DNA of 64,000 nucleotides, taken from positions 1,228,268 through 1,292,267 of the forward strand of contig NZ_JAMBNY010000001.1 of assembly GCF_023715345.1 (NCBI RefSeq). The letters are read 5' to 3'. Source of the DNA: Paenibacillus camelliae. Its GTDB lineage: Bacteria; Bacillota; Bacilli; Paenibacillales; Paenibacillaceae. Shown here piece by piece: positions 35,601 to 43,954 of the stretch. The notes under the pieces are model-generated. The model did no database searches. It was not told where the DNA came from and saw only the letters and a list, made by a program, of their open reading frames with translations. Numbering within the stretch: position 1 is the stretch's first letter; the number at the start of each line of letters is the position of its first letter. A program made the translations under genes and the position numbers.

Positions 35601-35745
35601 TTATAGTTCTATTAGTTCAGATGCGACTCGGAGGGCGGATCGAAGCGTACCTTCCAAATGTCCTCCTTGGGTACGAGCAGTTTCTGTACCTGAAAAAAAT
35701 ATCTTTTTACCCCATATTATCCTCTCTTCTTCCGAACCCAAAGAA
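35601..35745 (-). pseudogene. C-terminal remnant of a flavin amine oxidase
   Basis: A minus-strand frame ending in TAA at 35601-35603 reads RIIWGKKIFFSGTETART, then QGGHLEGTLRSALRVASELI. IFFSGTETA plus a G-x-x-x-G-x-x-x-S-x-x-x-A-A pattern is the FAD-binding C-terminus of monoamine oxidase-type enzymes. Only about 48 codons remain, and the upstream part overlaps the 3' end of the MFS gene in another frame. No start codon and no other part of the enzyme is seen nearby. Confidence 0.7.
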
Positions 35746-37027
35746 CGACTGGAATTAATATTAAAGATAGAAAAGCTCCTGCCAAAGAAAGAGTTACATA
35801 GCTAAATTGTGCTACAACCATACCTGACAATGCGCCGCCAGCAGCTCCACCTAACGCGATCAAAACATCTATCGTACCTTGCGTCTTCGCGCGAATCTGT
35901 GGAGGTGTCGCATGAACAATCGCAGTCGTGCCACTAATTAAGCCAAAGTTCCAACCTAACCCGAGGAGCATAAGGGCAATAACCAACACAATCATAGAAT
36001 CTCCAGGTCCAAATGCTGCTAGCAATCCTGATAACAACAAAGTAAATCCTGCAATGTATGACATAAGGATATGACCGAATTTATCAACGAGAATACCTGT
36101 AATTAGGGATGGAAGATACATCGCTGCTATATGAATACCAATAACTACACCAACTGCACCCAATTCATGACCATGATGCTGCATGTGGACAGGAGTCATT
36201 GTCATAATAGCAACCATCACAATCTGGGTAAGCAGCATAACGGTTGCGCCAATAATAATCCCCTTTTTATCGGCTACATATTCCCCAGCTTGGGATCGAG
36301 ACGCATCACTCGCCATTGCTTCGCTACTTTGTTTATCCGCTACTGCCTTAGCAACAAGGAACGGATCAGGCCGCAAAAATAAAAATAATACTAGACCGGC
36401 AAGAAGATACGCCGCAGCAGCCAGCATAAAAGGCCCTGACAATGGCGGTGCGCCCAATGATGCAGCGAACTTTCCGGTCAATGTGACTAGGTTCGGACCA
36501 GCAACGGCGCCAAACGTTGTAAAAACCATAGCCGCACTTACCGCTTTTGCTCGATTGGATGGCAATGCCAAGTCCGTTCCCGCATACCTTGCTTGCAAAT
36601 TCGTTGCCGTTCCTGCCCCATAAAGTAACATTGAAAGGAATAGCAACAGTACACTGTTCAATAGCGTAGAAAGCACTACACCAATAGCTCCTATACCACC
36701 GATAATAAACCCGCCAGCTAGCCCAGGTCTCCTACCCCATCGTTGAGAAAAGCGCCCAACCGCATAAGCGGCGACAGCAGAACCTAACGTAATAAGACCC
36801 GAAGGAATTCCAGCATATCGATCCGTACCAAGCATATCTTTTGCAAGCAAAGCGCCTACTGTAACCCCCGCCGCTAAACCCGCTCCAGCAAGAATTTGCG
36901 AAAAAATAACGACCTTTAATGTTTTTGAGTGCAACTCTCGCTGTTTCTCCTCTGAGTTCACATATTCCATAATATAAGACGACTGATTTTTCGTCTTATT
37001 CCTCATTGCTATTGGATTTTCTAGCAT
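35717..37027 (-). CDS. MFS transporter (drug-efflux-like)
   Basis: 436 residues with about 12 hydrophobic helices and the loop 2-3 signature GRFSQRWGRRPGL (about 91-103). A cytoplasmic stretch of about 30 residues lies between helices 6 and 7. GGGAG precedes ATG 37027. It diverges from the ArsR-rhodanese gene across 401 bp carrying TCAATTGA-type palindromes, so it is likely controlled by that regulator. Substrate unknown. Its last codons overlap an amine oxidase remnant in another frame, so the extreme C-terminus may be a junction product. Confidence 0.88.
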   Translation of the reverse strand: MLENPIAMRNKTKNQSSYIMEYVNSEEKQRELHSKTLKVVIFSQILAGAGLAAGVTVGALLAKDMLGTDRYAGIPSGLITLGSAVAAYAVGRFSQRWGRRPGLAGGFIIGGIGAIGVVLSTLLNSVLLLFLSMLLYGAGTATNLQARYAGTDLALPSNRAKAVSAAMVFTTFGAVAGPNLVTLTGKFAASLGAPPLSGPFMLAAAAYLLAGLVLFLFLRPDPFLVAKAVADKQSSEAMASDASRSQAGEYVADKKGIIIGATVMLLTQIVMVAIMTMTPVHMQHHGHELGAVGVVIGIHIAAMYLPSLITGILVDKFGHILMSYIAGFTLLLSGLLAAFGPGDSMIVLVIALMLLGLGWNFGLISGTTAIVHATPPQIRAKTQGTIDVLIALGGAAGGALSGMVVAQFSYVTLSLAGAFLSLILIPVVLWVRKKRG

Positions 37028-37094
37028 TTCTATTCTCCCTTATCGACTACCAAAATCAGCTTAGATGATATAAGTAATGGATTATTAATTAACT

Positions 37095-37114
37095 ATTCAA
37101 TTGATTAGTTGAAT
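37095..37114. promoter_or_regulatory. Candidate ArsR-type operator near the MFS promoter
   Basis: ATTCAA (37095-37100), eight bases, TTGAAT (37109-37114), an inverted repeat with a TCAATTGA core. It lies 68 bp before the MFS start. A related palindrome lies on the other side of the intergenic region. Confidence 0.5.
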
Positions 37115-37279
37115 TATAGAATTAAACTTAATATCCGTCAAGCTAACCTCATAACATAATCATATTCAGCATAACGTGGAATCTTGTTTTTGCCTTCAGT
37201 ATGTTATAGCACGCTACATTAGCCTTCATCAATGGAAAAACTTCAATACTTGGTCGCATCCATTCGCAGTTTTTTGTCC

Positions 37280-37310
37280 AATTGATTTAATCAATTGAAT
37301 AATTGAACTT
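37280..37310. promoter_or_regulatory. Candidate ArsR-type operator near the regulator promoter
   Basis: AATTGATTTAATCAATT (37280-37296) is a perfect odd palindrome, and it runs into TCAATTGAATAATTGA, repeating the TTGAAT half-site seen at 37095-37114. The rest of the 401-bp intergenic region shows no gene apart from the short frame at 37361. Confidence 0.5.
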
Positions 37311-37360
37311 CTTCCAGTAGACTATTAAGTAACTCTCAGCCTTTATTTTAGGTGATTAGT

Positions 37361-37432
37361 TTGAACACAAAAGGCGCCCAGACCTATTGTGTTCCATTAG
37401 TTTTTTTTAGAATCGAGGGATATTCATTATGA
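37361..37432 (+). CDS. Possible 23-residue upstream leader ORF of the arsR-like gene
   Basis: TTG 37361 is preceded at five bases by AGGTGA; the frame encodes MNTKGAQTYCVPLVFFRIEG plus three residues and ends at TGA 37430-37432, which overlaps the ATG of the ArsR-rhodanese gene (ATGA). The frame contains the hairpin GAACACAA/TTGTGTTC. Overlap with the start codon would couple translation. The evidence is a site, a frame and position only, so this is tentative. Confidence 0.3.
   Translation: MNTKGAQTYCVPLVFFRIEGYSL
37363..37411 (+). terminator. Terminator-like hairpin in the arsR leader
   Basis: GAACACAA (37363-37370) pairs with TTGTGTTC (37387-37394), followed after CATTAG by eight T residues. 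It lies just 18 bp before the regulator start, so it would act as an attenuator rather than an end-of-gene terminator. Confidence 0.55.
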
Positions 37433-38097
37433 ATGATAGTATGCTGGATTCCGCAAATACTTTAAAAGAAGAACTATATAGACAGTTATCAAGAATCGGG
37501 AAATGCCTTTCGAGTGATAAGCGTTTGGAAATTCTTAGTTTATTATCCCAAGGATCGAAAACAGTGGAGAAATTAACGACTTCCTCGGGAATGAATTTTG
37601 CTAACGTCTCTCGTCACCTTCAAGTTTTATTGGATGCCAAGCTTGTGAAATTCACAAAGAAAGGTACCCATGTTATCTATTCATTAGCTGACCCGGCTAT
37701 TGTTGACTTACTTGCTTCCTTATGGAGAATAAGCGAAAAGCAACTTCCAGATATCGCAAGACTTAAAAGTGACTTTTTACATGATCTAGATAATATTCAA
37801 ACGTTAACGATGGACGAAGTTAGGGAGAAGTTAAACACAGAATCTATATTCCTTTTAGATGTACGTCCAAAAGAAGAGTTTGAGATTAGTCATATTGAAG
37901 GGGCTATATCAGTACCAATGGAAGAACTGGAGCACTACATGCAACAGTTACCCCAAAATGCTGAAATTATTGCTTATTGCAGAGGGCCACTTTGTGTATA
38001 CTCTGCAATCGCAGCAAAAAAATTGAAGGCTAAAGGATTTAATGCCTATCGTATGGATGAGGGTATCTATGAATGGCAGGAACATTTTACTCTCTAG
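37429..38097 (+). CDS. ArsR-type regulator fused to a rhodanese domain
   Basis: 222 residues. An ArsR winged helix covers about 12-100 (LSSDKRLEILSLLSQGSKTV, SSGMNFANVSRHLQVLLDAK). A rhodanese domain covers about 125-222 with LLDVRPKEEFEISHIEGAIS and the active-site loop YCRGPLCVYS, nucleophile Cys184. The fusion couples DNA binding to a reactive persulfide-forming Cys, suggesting response to sulfur species, oxidants or metals. GAGGGA lies eight bases before ATG 37429. The divergent MFS gene is the probable target. Confidence 0.93.
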   Translation: MNDSMLDSANTLKEELYRQLSRIGKCLSSDKRLEILSLLSQGSKTVEKLTTSSGMNFANVSRHLQVLLDAKLVKFTKKGTHVIYSLADPAIVDLLASLWRISEKQLPDIARLKSDFLHDLDNIQTLTMDEVREKLNTESIFLLDVRPKEEFEISHIEGAISVPMEELEHYMQQLPQNAEIIAYCRGPLCVYSAIAAKKLKAKGFNAYRMDEGIYEWQEHFTL

Positions 38098-38141
38098 TCA
38101 ATACAGATGGAAATAAAGGCTTCTTGCCAAGAACCTATACG

Positions 38142-38184
38142 CGATCGCATTCCGGTATTTACCGACATGCGATCGTTTTTTTTA
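38142..38184 (+). terminator. Terminator of the ArsR-rhodanese gene
   Basis: CGATCGCAT (38142-38150) pairs with ATGCGATCG (38167-38175), with CGGTA/TACCG inside, followed by eight T residues. Confidence 0.9.
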
Positions 38185-38202
38185 ATAGAACGTAACAAAC
38201 AC

Positions 38203-38241
38203 AAAAAAAACTCATCAGATAAATCCATCTCCCATGAGATG
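38203..38241 (-). terminator. Terminator of the 94-residue membrane protein gene; hairpin family
   Basis: CTCAT-AGAT and ATCT-ATGAG form an imperfect stem, with eight A residues on the left that become a T-run on the minus strand. It resembles the hairpins at 9047 and 43772 but is more diverged. Confidence 0.65.
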
Positions 38242-38251
38242 ACCGATAAAT

Positions 38252-38536
38252 TTACATTTTCGAATATATATTTTTAGCAAACAAGAGGATGATATAGTTT
38301 AAGTACGAGTTTACAGGTATAAATACCAATAATAAATATCTATCATGAAAATCAATGCCAAACAATTGTGACTCCTTATCTGCATTGAAGAATAACCAAT
38401 AGGCTGCTACCAAAATGATTACGTTGATCATTAGAGCAAAAGACACAGCTAACCACCTACTTTTCTTATTCCTCATTACTACAACAGATAATATCGTTGA
38501 AACGATAAAAGATAAAAATATAATCATGATGTTCAA
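38252..38536 (-). CDS. Small membrane protein with three helices, unknown function
   Basis: 94 residues from TTG 38536, which has GGAGG seven bases upstream; an ATG three codons later is too far from it. Hydrophobic segments near 3-20, 27-48 and 66-90. No motif recognised. Stands alone between two terminators. Confidence 0.6.
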   Translation of the reverse strand: MNIMIIFLSFIVSTILSVVVMRNKKSRWLAVSFALMINVIILVAAYWLFFNADKESQLFGIDFHDRYLLLVFIPVNSYLNYIILLFAKNIYSKM

Positions 38537-38759
38537 TATTCAACCTCCAATCTAAGTGCAAAATGATAGAAAACGCTGTCAACCCTCCTAAAATTAATAT
38601 TCTTTCATTGAATTCTAATAACCTTCTCATTTATCAAGTATGATAAAGCTTTCATTTAATACAGGTAAATAGCGGTATTTTTTTCTGTGATATACTGTTA
38701 TTACTTTCAGGACAAGCCAAGTAATACAATATATTTCAGTCACCAGGAGGATTACTACT

Positions 38760-39263
38760 ATGAAAATGAATAAAAGCTCTCTAATAAAAATCATCACTGT
38801 TGCTGGGGTCTGCTTAACTGTTGCTTTTAGCGGAATATCAGCAACTCCATCTAATACAAATACAGCATATGCGGCGACAAGCAGCTCTGCAAGCAGTGTT
38901 ATCGCTACAGGTAAAAAATATCTCGGCGTTCCTTATGTATTTGGAGCAAAATCAGGTATTACATCTGCATTTGATTGCTCATCCTTTACACAATACGTCT
39001 TCAAAAAGAACGGCATCTCTCTTCCGAGAAACTCAAGACAACAATCGAAAGTAGGCAAGTATGTATCGAAATCGAATTTAAAAGCAGGCGACTTGATCTT
39101 CTCTGATACGAATCGTGACGGTGTCATCAACCATGTAAGCATATACATGGGTAATAACAAACTTCTTCATACGTACAGCAAAAAAGTTGGCGTAACGATC
39201 TCAACTTTTAAAGGCAGCTCATGGGATAAAACGTATGTAACTGCTCGTCGCGTATTGAAATAA
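38760..39263 (+). CDS. Secreted NlpC/P60 cell-wall hydrolase
   Basis: 167 residues; AGGAGG before ATG 38760. Signal peptide with probable cleavage after TAYA (residue 38). The NlpC/P60 domain fills the rest: catalytic Cys73 (FDCSSFTQ), His125 (NHVSIYMG) and His137 (LLHTYS). It is a DL-endopeptidase-type enzyme cutting peptidoglycan stem peptides, with no extra LysM or SH3 binding domain. It is the only gene in its unit, with a hairpin after it. Confidence 0.93.
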   Translation: MKMNKSSLIKIITVAGVCLTVAFSGISATPSNTNTAYAATSSSASSVIATGKKYLGVPYVFGAKSGITSAFDCSSFTQYVFKKNGISLPRNSRQQSKVGKYVSKSNLKAGDLIFSDTNRDGVINHVSIYMGNNKLLHTYSKKVGVTISTFKGSSWDKTYVTARRVLK

Positions 39264-39286
39264 ATTATGAAGTACTAACAAATCCA

Positions 39287-39328
39287 AAAGGACGTGAAGC
39301 TCATTGAACATCGAGCGGCACGTCCTTT
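39287..39328. terminator. Convergent terminator overlapping the flavoprotein stop
   Basis: AAAGGACGTG (39287-39296) pairs with CACGTCCTTT (39319-39328). The right arm lies inside the last codons of the minus-strand flavoprotein gene (stop at 39301). TTTAATCTTG follows on the plus strand. Confidence 0.7.
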
Positions 39329-40464
39329 AATCTTGTTTTTTTAATCAGCCTTTGCATTAATCCGGGAGTGAAACGGACGCATGGTACGAGCAGACGCGGC
39401 AGGACAGGTGCTTCAATCATCCATTGCAGCAACCTCCCCCACTGCCTTGGACCTTTCAACTGCTGTTCAATGAATCGTTCATAGTGGTGTCGCCATTGAT
39501 CATGCGAAATCTGACCGCTTAAATAACGATCTGCAAGCGAAGCACACATTAACGCAGAGCGTAGCGCCATTGACATCCCATCCCCACATAACGGCGGAAT
39601 CATAAGTCCAGCATCTCCGACTTGGGGATAGCCATTCCAGACTAGCGGCTTACGGCTTAACTGAACCGGGGCGACGGCTGCTTGAGTACCCTCGATCGGC
39701 ACAGCATTGGAAAGCTTGTGTTGCAGCTGCGAGTTTCTGTTGCAAGCCGCGTCTATCCAGCCTTGTATCGTTTTGGGCTTATGCTGAAAAGCTTTCTGCC
39801 GCAGCAATGCTGAGACATTGAACACCCCATCCTCCACTGGAGCTATGCCTAGATAGCCGCCTTCAAAAAAATAAAGCTCTACCGCTGCATCCGTTGTAAT
39901 TCCAGCAACATGAGATTTGACACCAACATATGGATTACTCGTCTCTATTCGGTTGGAACGCGCAGAATATAACGTTGTGCCTGGCATACGCCCGTTAGCA
40001 CCCCATGCGGCAATAACTGTTCGAACTTTATAGGAGACCGTTTCCGTCCCTTGCTTCGCCTGGATGATGAAGCCTTCATTCGCGGGAGTGACAGCTGTTA
40101 CTGCTGATCCCATCTGCACATGTACGCCCGCAAGCTGTGCAGAAGTCAGCAGCGCGGCATCGAGCGAATAACGGCTAACTCCTAAGGCATGGCTTGCTAA
40201 AGGCGCTTCCAGCACATCCCCATGGCTGAAGATGAGACGAGAACGTTCAATTAAGCTGGGCCGAAGTGATTGGATAAGCTCGCTTACTCCGAGTGAGTCA
40301 AGCATGCTTTTGGCTTCTGGTGACAAAAATTCACCGCATACTTTATGACGGGGAAATTTCTTACGTTCAAACAGGATCGTATTCCAGCCACTGTCGGCTA
40401 AAGACTTGGCTAAAGTGCTGCCGGCAATTCCCGCTCCGATTATGGCCACATCATGCGCATACAT
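39301..40464 (-). CDS. FAD-dependent oxidoreductase, geranylgeranyl-reductase / hydroxylase type
   Basis: 387 residues. The Rossmann GAGIAG motif is at about 10-15 (VAIIGAGIAGSTLAKSLADS), with FERKKFPRHKVCGEFLSPE typical of the geranylgeranyl reductase/SrsC-like flavoproteins, and GDAGLMIPPLCGDGMSMALR as the second FAD motif. Third gene of the polyketide operon, 33 bp after the methyltransferase gene. By analogy with srsC it would hydroxylate or oxidise the alkylresorcinol or pyrone product; that is inference. Confidence 0.88.
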   Translation of the reverse strand: MYAHDVAIIGAGIAGSTLAKSLADSGWNTILFERKKFPRHKVCGEFLSPEAKSMLDSLGVSELIQSLRPSLIERSRLIFSHGDVLEAPLASHALGVSRYSLDAALLTSAQLAGVHVQMGSAVTAVTPANEGFIIQAKQGTETVSYKVRTVIAAWGANGRMPGTTLYSARSNRIETSNPYVGVKSHVAGITTDAAVELYFFEGGYLGIAPVEDGVFNVSALLRQKAFQHKPKTIQGWIDAACNRNSQLQHKLSNAVPIEGTQAAVAPVQLSRKPLVWNGYPQVGDAGLMIPPLCGDGMSMALRSALMCASLADRYLSGQISHDQWRHHYERFIEQQLKGPRQWGRLLQWMIEAPVLPRLLVPCVRFTPGLMQRLIKKTRLKDVPLDVQ

Positions 40465-40497
40465 AACGAATCACTCCGATAAATCTAAGATTTTAAC

Positions 40498-41202
40498 TCA
40501 TTTTTTAATAATAACCGCATATCGGAACAACGGTCTCCAGCAGTATGCCATATCAGGAGCACCAAGCGCGGCCTTTAAATGTCTCCAGTCCTCGGATCGA
40601 AATCCTTTGGCTACAGACAGGGGAGCGTCATTGCGAATATATCGATTCGTGGAGATCAGACGTGCTGTCAGCCATACAGCTAACCAAGGAATCCAGTGCC
40701 GATGAATATCATTAATGACGACACCGGTTCTTGATGCATGCAGCATACTTCCTACAACACTTGGCAGTTCATCGGGGCTGAAATGATGAACGAACTGCGA
40801 ACCTGTTACAATATCGAAGCTATCGGTCTGTAGATCGTACAAGTTGCATTGCAGAACCTCGACGCGCGGTTCATCGCGAAAAAGCTGCTTTGCCTCCTCG
40901 CAAGCTTCTTCTGTTCGATCCGCTAATGTCAGCTTTATTTCTATTCCGTTGGCACTCGCCCAGCGAAGTAGAAGTCGATTTACATCGCCTGACCCTGCTC
41001 CAATATCGAGAATAGATAGATGATCGGGTTTGCCAGCTTCCTGCCACAATTGCTGCACACCATATTTCACAGGTCCTGCTGCCTGAAATATCCGATTAAT
41101 GACTCTGAGCTGCTGCAAAGCTTCTCGCAGCTCGGCTCCCCCCATTGAAAAATCATCCATCAGCTCATCCTCAAGCGCTCGATGCCGCAGCTTCTTAAAC
41201 AT
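40498..41202 (-). CDS. SAM-dependent methyltransferase of the type III PKS operon
   Basis: 234 residues from ATG 41202, inside the last codons of the polyketide synthase gene (8-bp overlap) with GGGAGATGGATGAGG before it; the open frame extends upstream without a site. The SAM-binding motif is ILDIGAGSGDVNRLLL, followed by LADRTEEACEEAK and VTGSQFVHHFSPDE. It is the counterpart of SrsB-type methyltransferases that O-methylate phenolic lipids. Confidence 0.88.
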   Translation of the reverse strand: MFKKLRHRALEDELMDDFSMGGAELREALQQLRVINRIFQAAGPVKYGVQQLWQEAGKPDHLSILDIGAGSGDVNRLLLRWASANGIEIKLTLADRTEEACEEAKQLFRDEPRVEVLQCNLYDLQTDSFDIVTGSQFVHHFSPDELPSVVGSMLHASRTGVVINDIHRHWIPWLAVWLTARLISTNRYIRNDAPLSVAKGFRSEDWRHLKAALGAPDMAYCWRPLFRYAVIIKK

Positions 41203-42346
41203 AAGCCTCATCCATCTCCCGCAATTCCGACTGTACGCCCGGAACATATTTAATTTGGATCATTTCACAGGTGAGACCGGGACCAAAAGCTAGTGCAATG
41301 CCGCTTCTCATCTCTTTCTTTGCCCCTTCCAGTTCGCGCTTCATCTCCTCCAGCACGAACAATATGGTTGCCGATGACATATTTCCGTAATCACGCAGAA
41401 TGGTGCGACTCGGTCTTGTCTGCTCGTCGGATAATCCGTATACATCCGCAAGCTTCTCGATAATTCCTCTGCCTCCAGGGTGAATAGCCCATAGATCAAT
41501 CGGCTCATCACCGCATAGAGTGGATATCTGTTCTGGGACAAATTGGCCGATCAGCTTCGGAATCGTTGTCGATAGATACAGATCAAAGCCGAAATTGCCT
41601 ACCTCCCACACCATTTCTTCGGCACCGCCTTGGAGCACAACCGAATGATCATTGCCTAATAAAAAGTGACCGCCACTCTCTTCCTCCGATGCATGTCCGA
41701 CAACACAAGCCGAAGCTCCATCGCCAAAGAAGGAAGCGCCAAATAAATCCTCGCGTTTACTGGATGGCTGAATATGAAGTGTGCATAGCTCTACACTGAC
41801 GATCAACACTTTCGCGTTATGCTGATGAGCTGCCAATTCTTTAGCGAGGCACACCGCTCGAAGTCCCGCCGCACAACCTAGAAAATTAAGTGGAATTCTC
41901 TTGACATCAGGAGCAAGCCCAAGCTGTTGTACGAGCTGGGTATCCATGCCCGGCAGAAATTGGCCAGTGCAGCTCACCGTAATCAGATGACTAATTTCCG
42001 AGACATCGGCTTGTCCATCGTGCAGTGCATTTCTTGCAGCACGAAGCGCCAACGGTACCGATTCACGCTTGTAGATGGCCATTCGCTCAGCTGTAGTTGG
42101 AACTGCTTGAAGAGATTGTTGCGAGAAGTAACGGCAGTCTTCAGCTTTTTCCAGCAAATTAGGCTCACAGGTATAGCGATTCTCCACACCGCATTGCTTG
42201 AACAGTCTTTTCGCCCAACGCGCGGAGTCCGTGTTGTCTCTTAGCGCCTCACTTAAACGTTGCGCAGTATCCGCCTGGTTCAGCCGATATTCCGGTACTG
42301 CCGTGCCAATTCCCAGTATTGCAATCTTTGGATTTGTAGCATTCAT
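41195..42346 (-). CDS. Type III polyketide synthase (chalcone synthase-like)
   Basis: 383 residues. The catalytic triad is readable: Cys158 in LNFLGCAAGLRAV, His289 in LWAIHPGGRG and Asn322 in YGNMSSATI. FFGDGASACVVG is a further family motif. It condenses malonyl-CoA onto a fatty acyl or other starter and cyclises it to an alkylpyrone or alkylresorcinol. First gene of a three-gene operon with an overlapping methyltransferase and a flavoprotein, the same order as the Streptomyces srsABC genes. Confidence 0.95.
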   Translation of the reverse strand: MNATNPKIAILGIGTAVPEYRLNQADTAQRLSEALRDNTDSARWAKRLFKQCGVENRYTCEPNLLEKAEDCRYFSQQSLQAVPTTAERMAIYKRESVPLALRAARNALHDGQADVSEISHLITVSCTGQFLPGMDTQLVQQLGLAPDVKRIPLNFLGCAAGLRAVCLAKELAAHQHNAKVLIVSVELCTLHIQPSSKREDLFGASFFGDGASACVVGHASEEESGGHFLLGNDHSVVLQGGAEEMVWEVGNFGFDLYLSTTIPKLIGQFVPEQISTLCGDEPIDLWAIHPGGRGIIEKLADVYGLSDEQTRPSRTILRDYGNMSSATILFVLEEMKRELEGAKKEMRSGIALAFGPGLTCEMIQIKYVPGVQSELREMDEAYV

Positions 42347-42461
42347 ATCGTACAGCCACCTCTCACATTATCCATTTTCGGACAGACAAGCCCGATTTAA
42401 ACCAACATATTCGGACTATTGCTGTAATATGATGGAAATTCCAAAACAATGTGCTAAAAAA

Positions 42462-42486
42462 AGAAAAACACCGCTAGGGTGTTTTG
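42462..42486 (-). terminator. Rho-independent terminator, minus strand
   Basis: AAAACACC and GGTGTTTT pair around GCTA or its neighbours; on the minus strand TTTCTTTTTTTAG follows. It lies 120 bp after the 188-residue protein gene. Confidence 0.75.
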
Positions 42487-42547
42487 GGTGATGTTTGCTT
42501 ATGCGCTTCTTCTTGCGGTCTCGCATGTAGCCTGTTTCTTAAAGACT

Positions 42548-42585
42548 ATCAAAGTTGATCTCCAAAGCAGAAGATCAACTTTGAT
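42548..42585. other. Perfect 13-bp inverted repeat
   Basis: ATCAAAGTTGATC (42548-42560) pairs with GATCAACTTTGAT (42573-42585) around 12 bases, right after the stop of the 188-residue protein gene. No T-run; probably a first, weak terminator or mRNA end element. Confidence 0.65.
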
Positions 42586-42604
42586 ACATTCGCAGTTATC
42601 GAAA

Positions 42605-43171
42605 CTACTTGACATTTTTCTCAATAATATTAGCCTTACCATTTAAATCCCATGTTCTATTTCCATCTAAATCAGTTTTCGAATCCATTTGAATATAGGC
42701 AGTACTTCCATCTCCCTTTTCCCATAATAAAATAACCTGATCCTGATTTGGACTAATTAAAGCACCTGGAAATAAATCGCCTATTTCCAATGCTGCCTTT
42801 CTCTCATCACCATAAAAAACTGAGTTAAATGTAGCCACTTCTTGTGAAGGCAAAAAATTAGTAAAGTGAAGATCAATATCCCCACTGCTAATTAATTTCC
42901 AATCCTCAACAGGTAATCTTCCTTTCAATCTAGCTACTGCTCGTTCCCAACTATCAAGTTGCTTCTTTGCTGATTCAGGCGCATCCCGTAACTCATCTTC
43001 AAATGAAGGATGTTCATTGTAATATAACTTATCTTCTTTTACAAGTTCAAGATATGTTTTATGAGTCGACTGGGCATAACCACTTTGGGCTAAACGAATA
43101 AAAATTACAGTAAATACAATTAAACAAACTGCCGCCATCAAATATTTGCCTTTTCCTTTTATTATTGACAT
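42605..43171 (-). CDS. Membrane-anchored protein of unknown function
   Basis: 188 residues. A single N-terminal hydrophobic helix (about 10-28) after a basic start suggests a signal anchor; the rest is hydrophilic, predicted outside. GGAGGAAGTTTG precedes ATG 43171. No family recognised. A degraded frame lies upstream on the same strand (43288-43482). Base use is AT-richer than the flanking polyketide operon. Confidence 0.65.
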   Translation of the reverse strand: MSIIKGKGKYLMAAVCLIVFTVIFIRLAQSGYAQSTHKTYLELVKEDKLYYNEHPSFEDELRDAPESAKKQLDSWERAVARLKGRLPVEDWKLISSGDIDLHFTNFLPSQEVATFNSVFYGDERKAALEIGDLFPGALISPNQDQVILLWEKGDGSTAYIQMDSKTDLDGNRTWDLNGKANIIEKNVK

Positions 43172-43287
43172 TCAAACTTCCTCCATTCATATTTATCAAC
43201 ATTCATATTTATCAATTCCAATATTCCGTTGATCGTATAATATTTCATTATTGAAATTTACAATAAGACCGTTCTCTCTCTGTTTAA

Positions 43288-43482
43288 CTATATTTTCAGC
43301 CATTTTACAGCTTCAGTATTAAATGTGTATCCAAATGTCTCTAATACACTATAATCATAGACATTCTCATGACCAATAATGTATTCTGTTCCATCAAGTA
43401 CACCTACTGCTAAGACTTCGTATCTCACACCATTATAGAAAAACTCGCTTTCTTCAATAACACTGTAATTAAAACCAATATA
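43288..43482 (-). pseudogene. Degraded coding fragment, unknown family
   Basis: The minus frame between TAA 43483-43485 and TAG 43288-43290 is open for 64 codons (…NGVRYEVLAVGVLDGTEYII … HENVYDYSVLETFGYTFNTE…) and has protein-like composition, but no ATG/GTG/TTG at its start and no ribosome binding site. It looks like the C-terminal part of a small protein whose beginning has been lost. Confidence 0.4.
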
Positions 43483-43485
43483 TTA

Positions 43486-43765
43486 CATAGATTTATAAAC
43501 ACTTATATGGCTATACTAGTGGATGTGCAAGTGCTAGGTAACTGATATTACGATTTGTGAATATTATTGATAAGTTCATCTTTCAATTGCGCCTCAGCTT
43601 TTATCTAACTGGCGGACGGCATCGATTGATCGAAAATTTAGAGTGCAGAGCTCCATATTGTTATCGAGCGTCATGCTTCGGCATCGTTATGCCACTTTGC
43701 TTTTAACTAACATTTTGAATATAGCCCCAAAGTCTGCTCTGCAAACACAATAAACCCAGCTTTAA
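43486..43765. other. Stretch with no assignable gene
   Basis: I see no supported gene, promoter or repeat family here. A plus-strand frame is open to TAA near 43701 but has no start or site. GGCAT/ATGCC and ATGC/GCAT short inverted repeats occur at about 43668-43692. Confidence 0.4.
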
Positions 43766-43771
43766 AAAACA

Positions 43772-43810
43772 AAAAAAGCCCATCAGAGAAATTCTCTAAT
43801 GAGCTGTTCA
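43772..43810 (-). terminator. Terminator after tRNA cluster 1; hairpin family
   Basis: AGCCCATCAGAGAA pairs with TTCTCTAATGAGCT, with seven A residues on the left giving a minus-strand T-run. It lies 14 bp from tRNA-Leu, the same place as the hairpin at 62175 after cluster 2. Confidence 0.85.
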
Positions 43811-43818
43811 TTGTAAGA

Positions 43819-43902
43819 TGGTACCGGTGAGAGGACTCGAACCTCCACGGGTCTCCCCATTCGATTTTGAGTCGAACGCGTCTGCCATTCCGCCACACCG
43901 GC
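43819..43902 (-). tRNA. tRNA-Leu(CAA)
   Basis: 84 bases including encoded CCA, with a long variable arm. Anticodon loop CTCAAAA between TTCGA/TCGAA stems gives CAA. Last gene of cluster 1. Matches 62224-62307. Confidence 0.95.
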
Positions 43903-43954
43903 TTATGTTACTTGCGTACTCCTGCCCTCACCAATTTGGATCTATGACATAAAG

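Noticed and set aside
36183..36623. 146-codon plus-strand frame
   Set aside because: Antisense shadow of the MFS gene.
43560..43703. Plus-strand frame ending near 43701
   Set aside because: Open but without start codon, ribosome site or recognisable family; not enough to call a gene.
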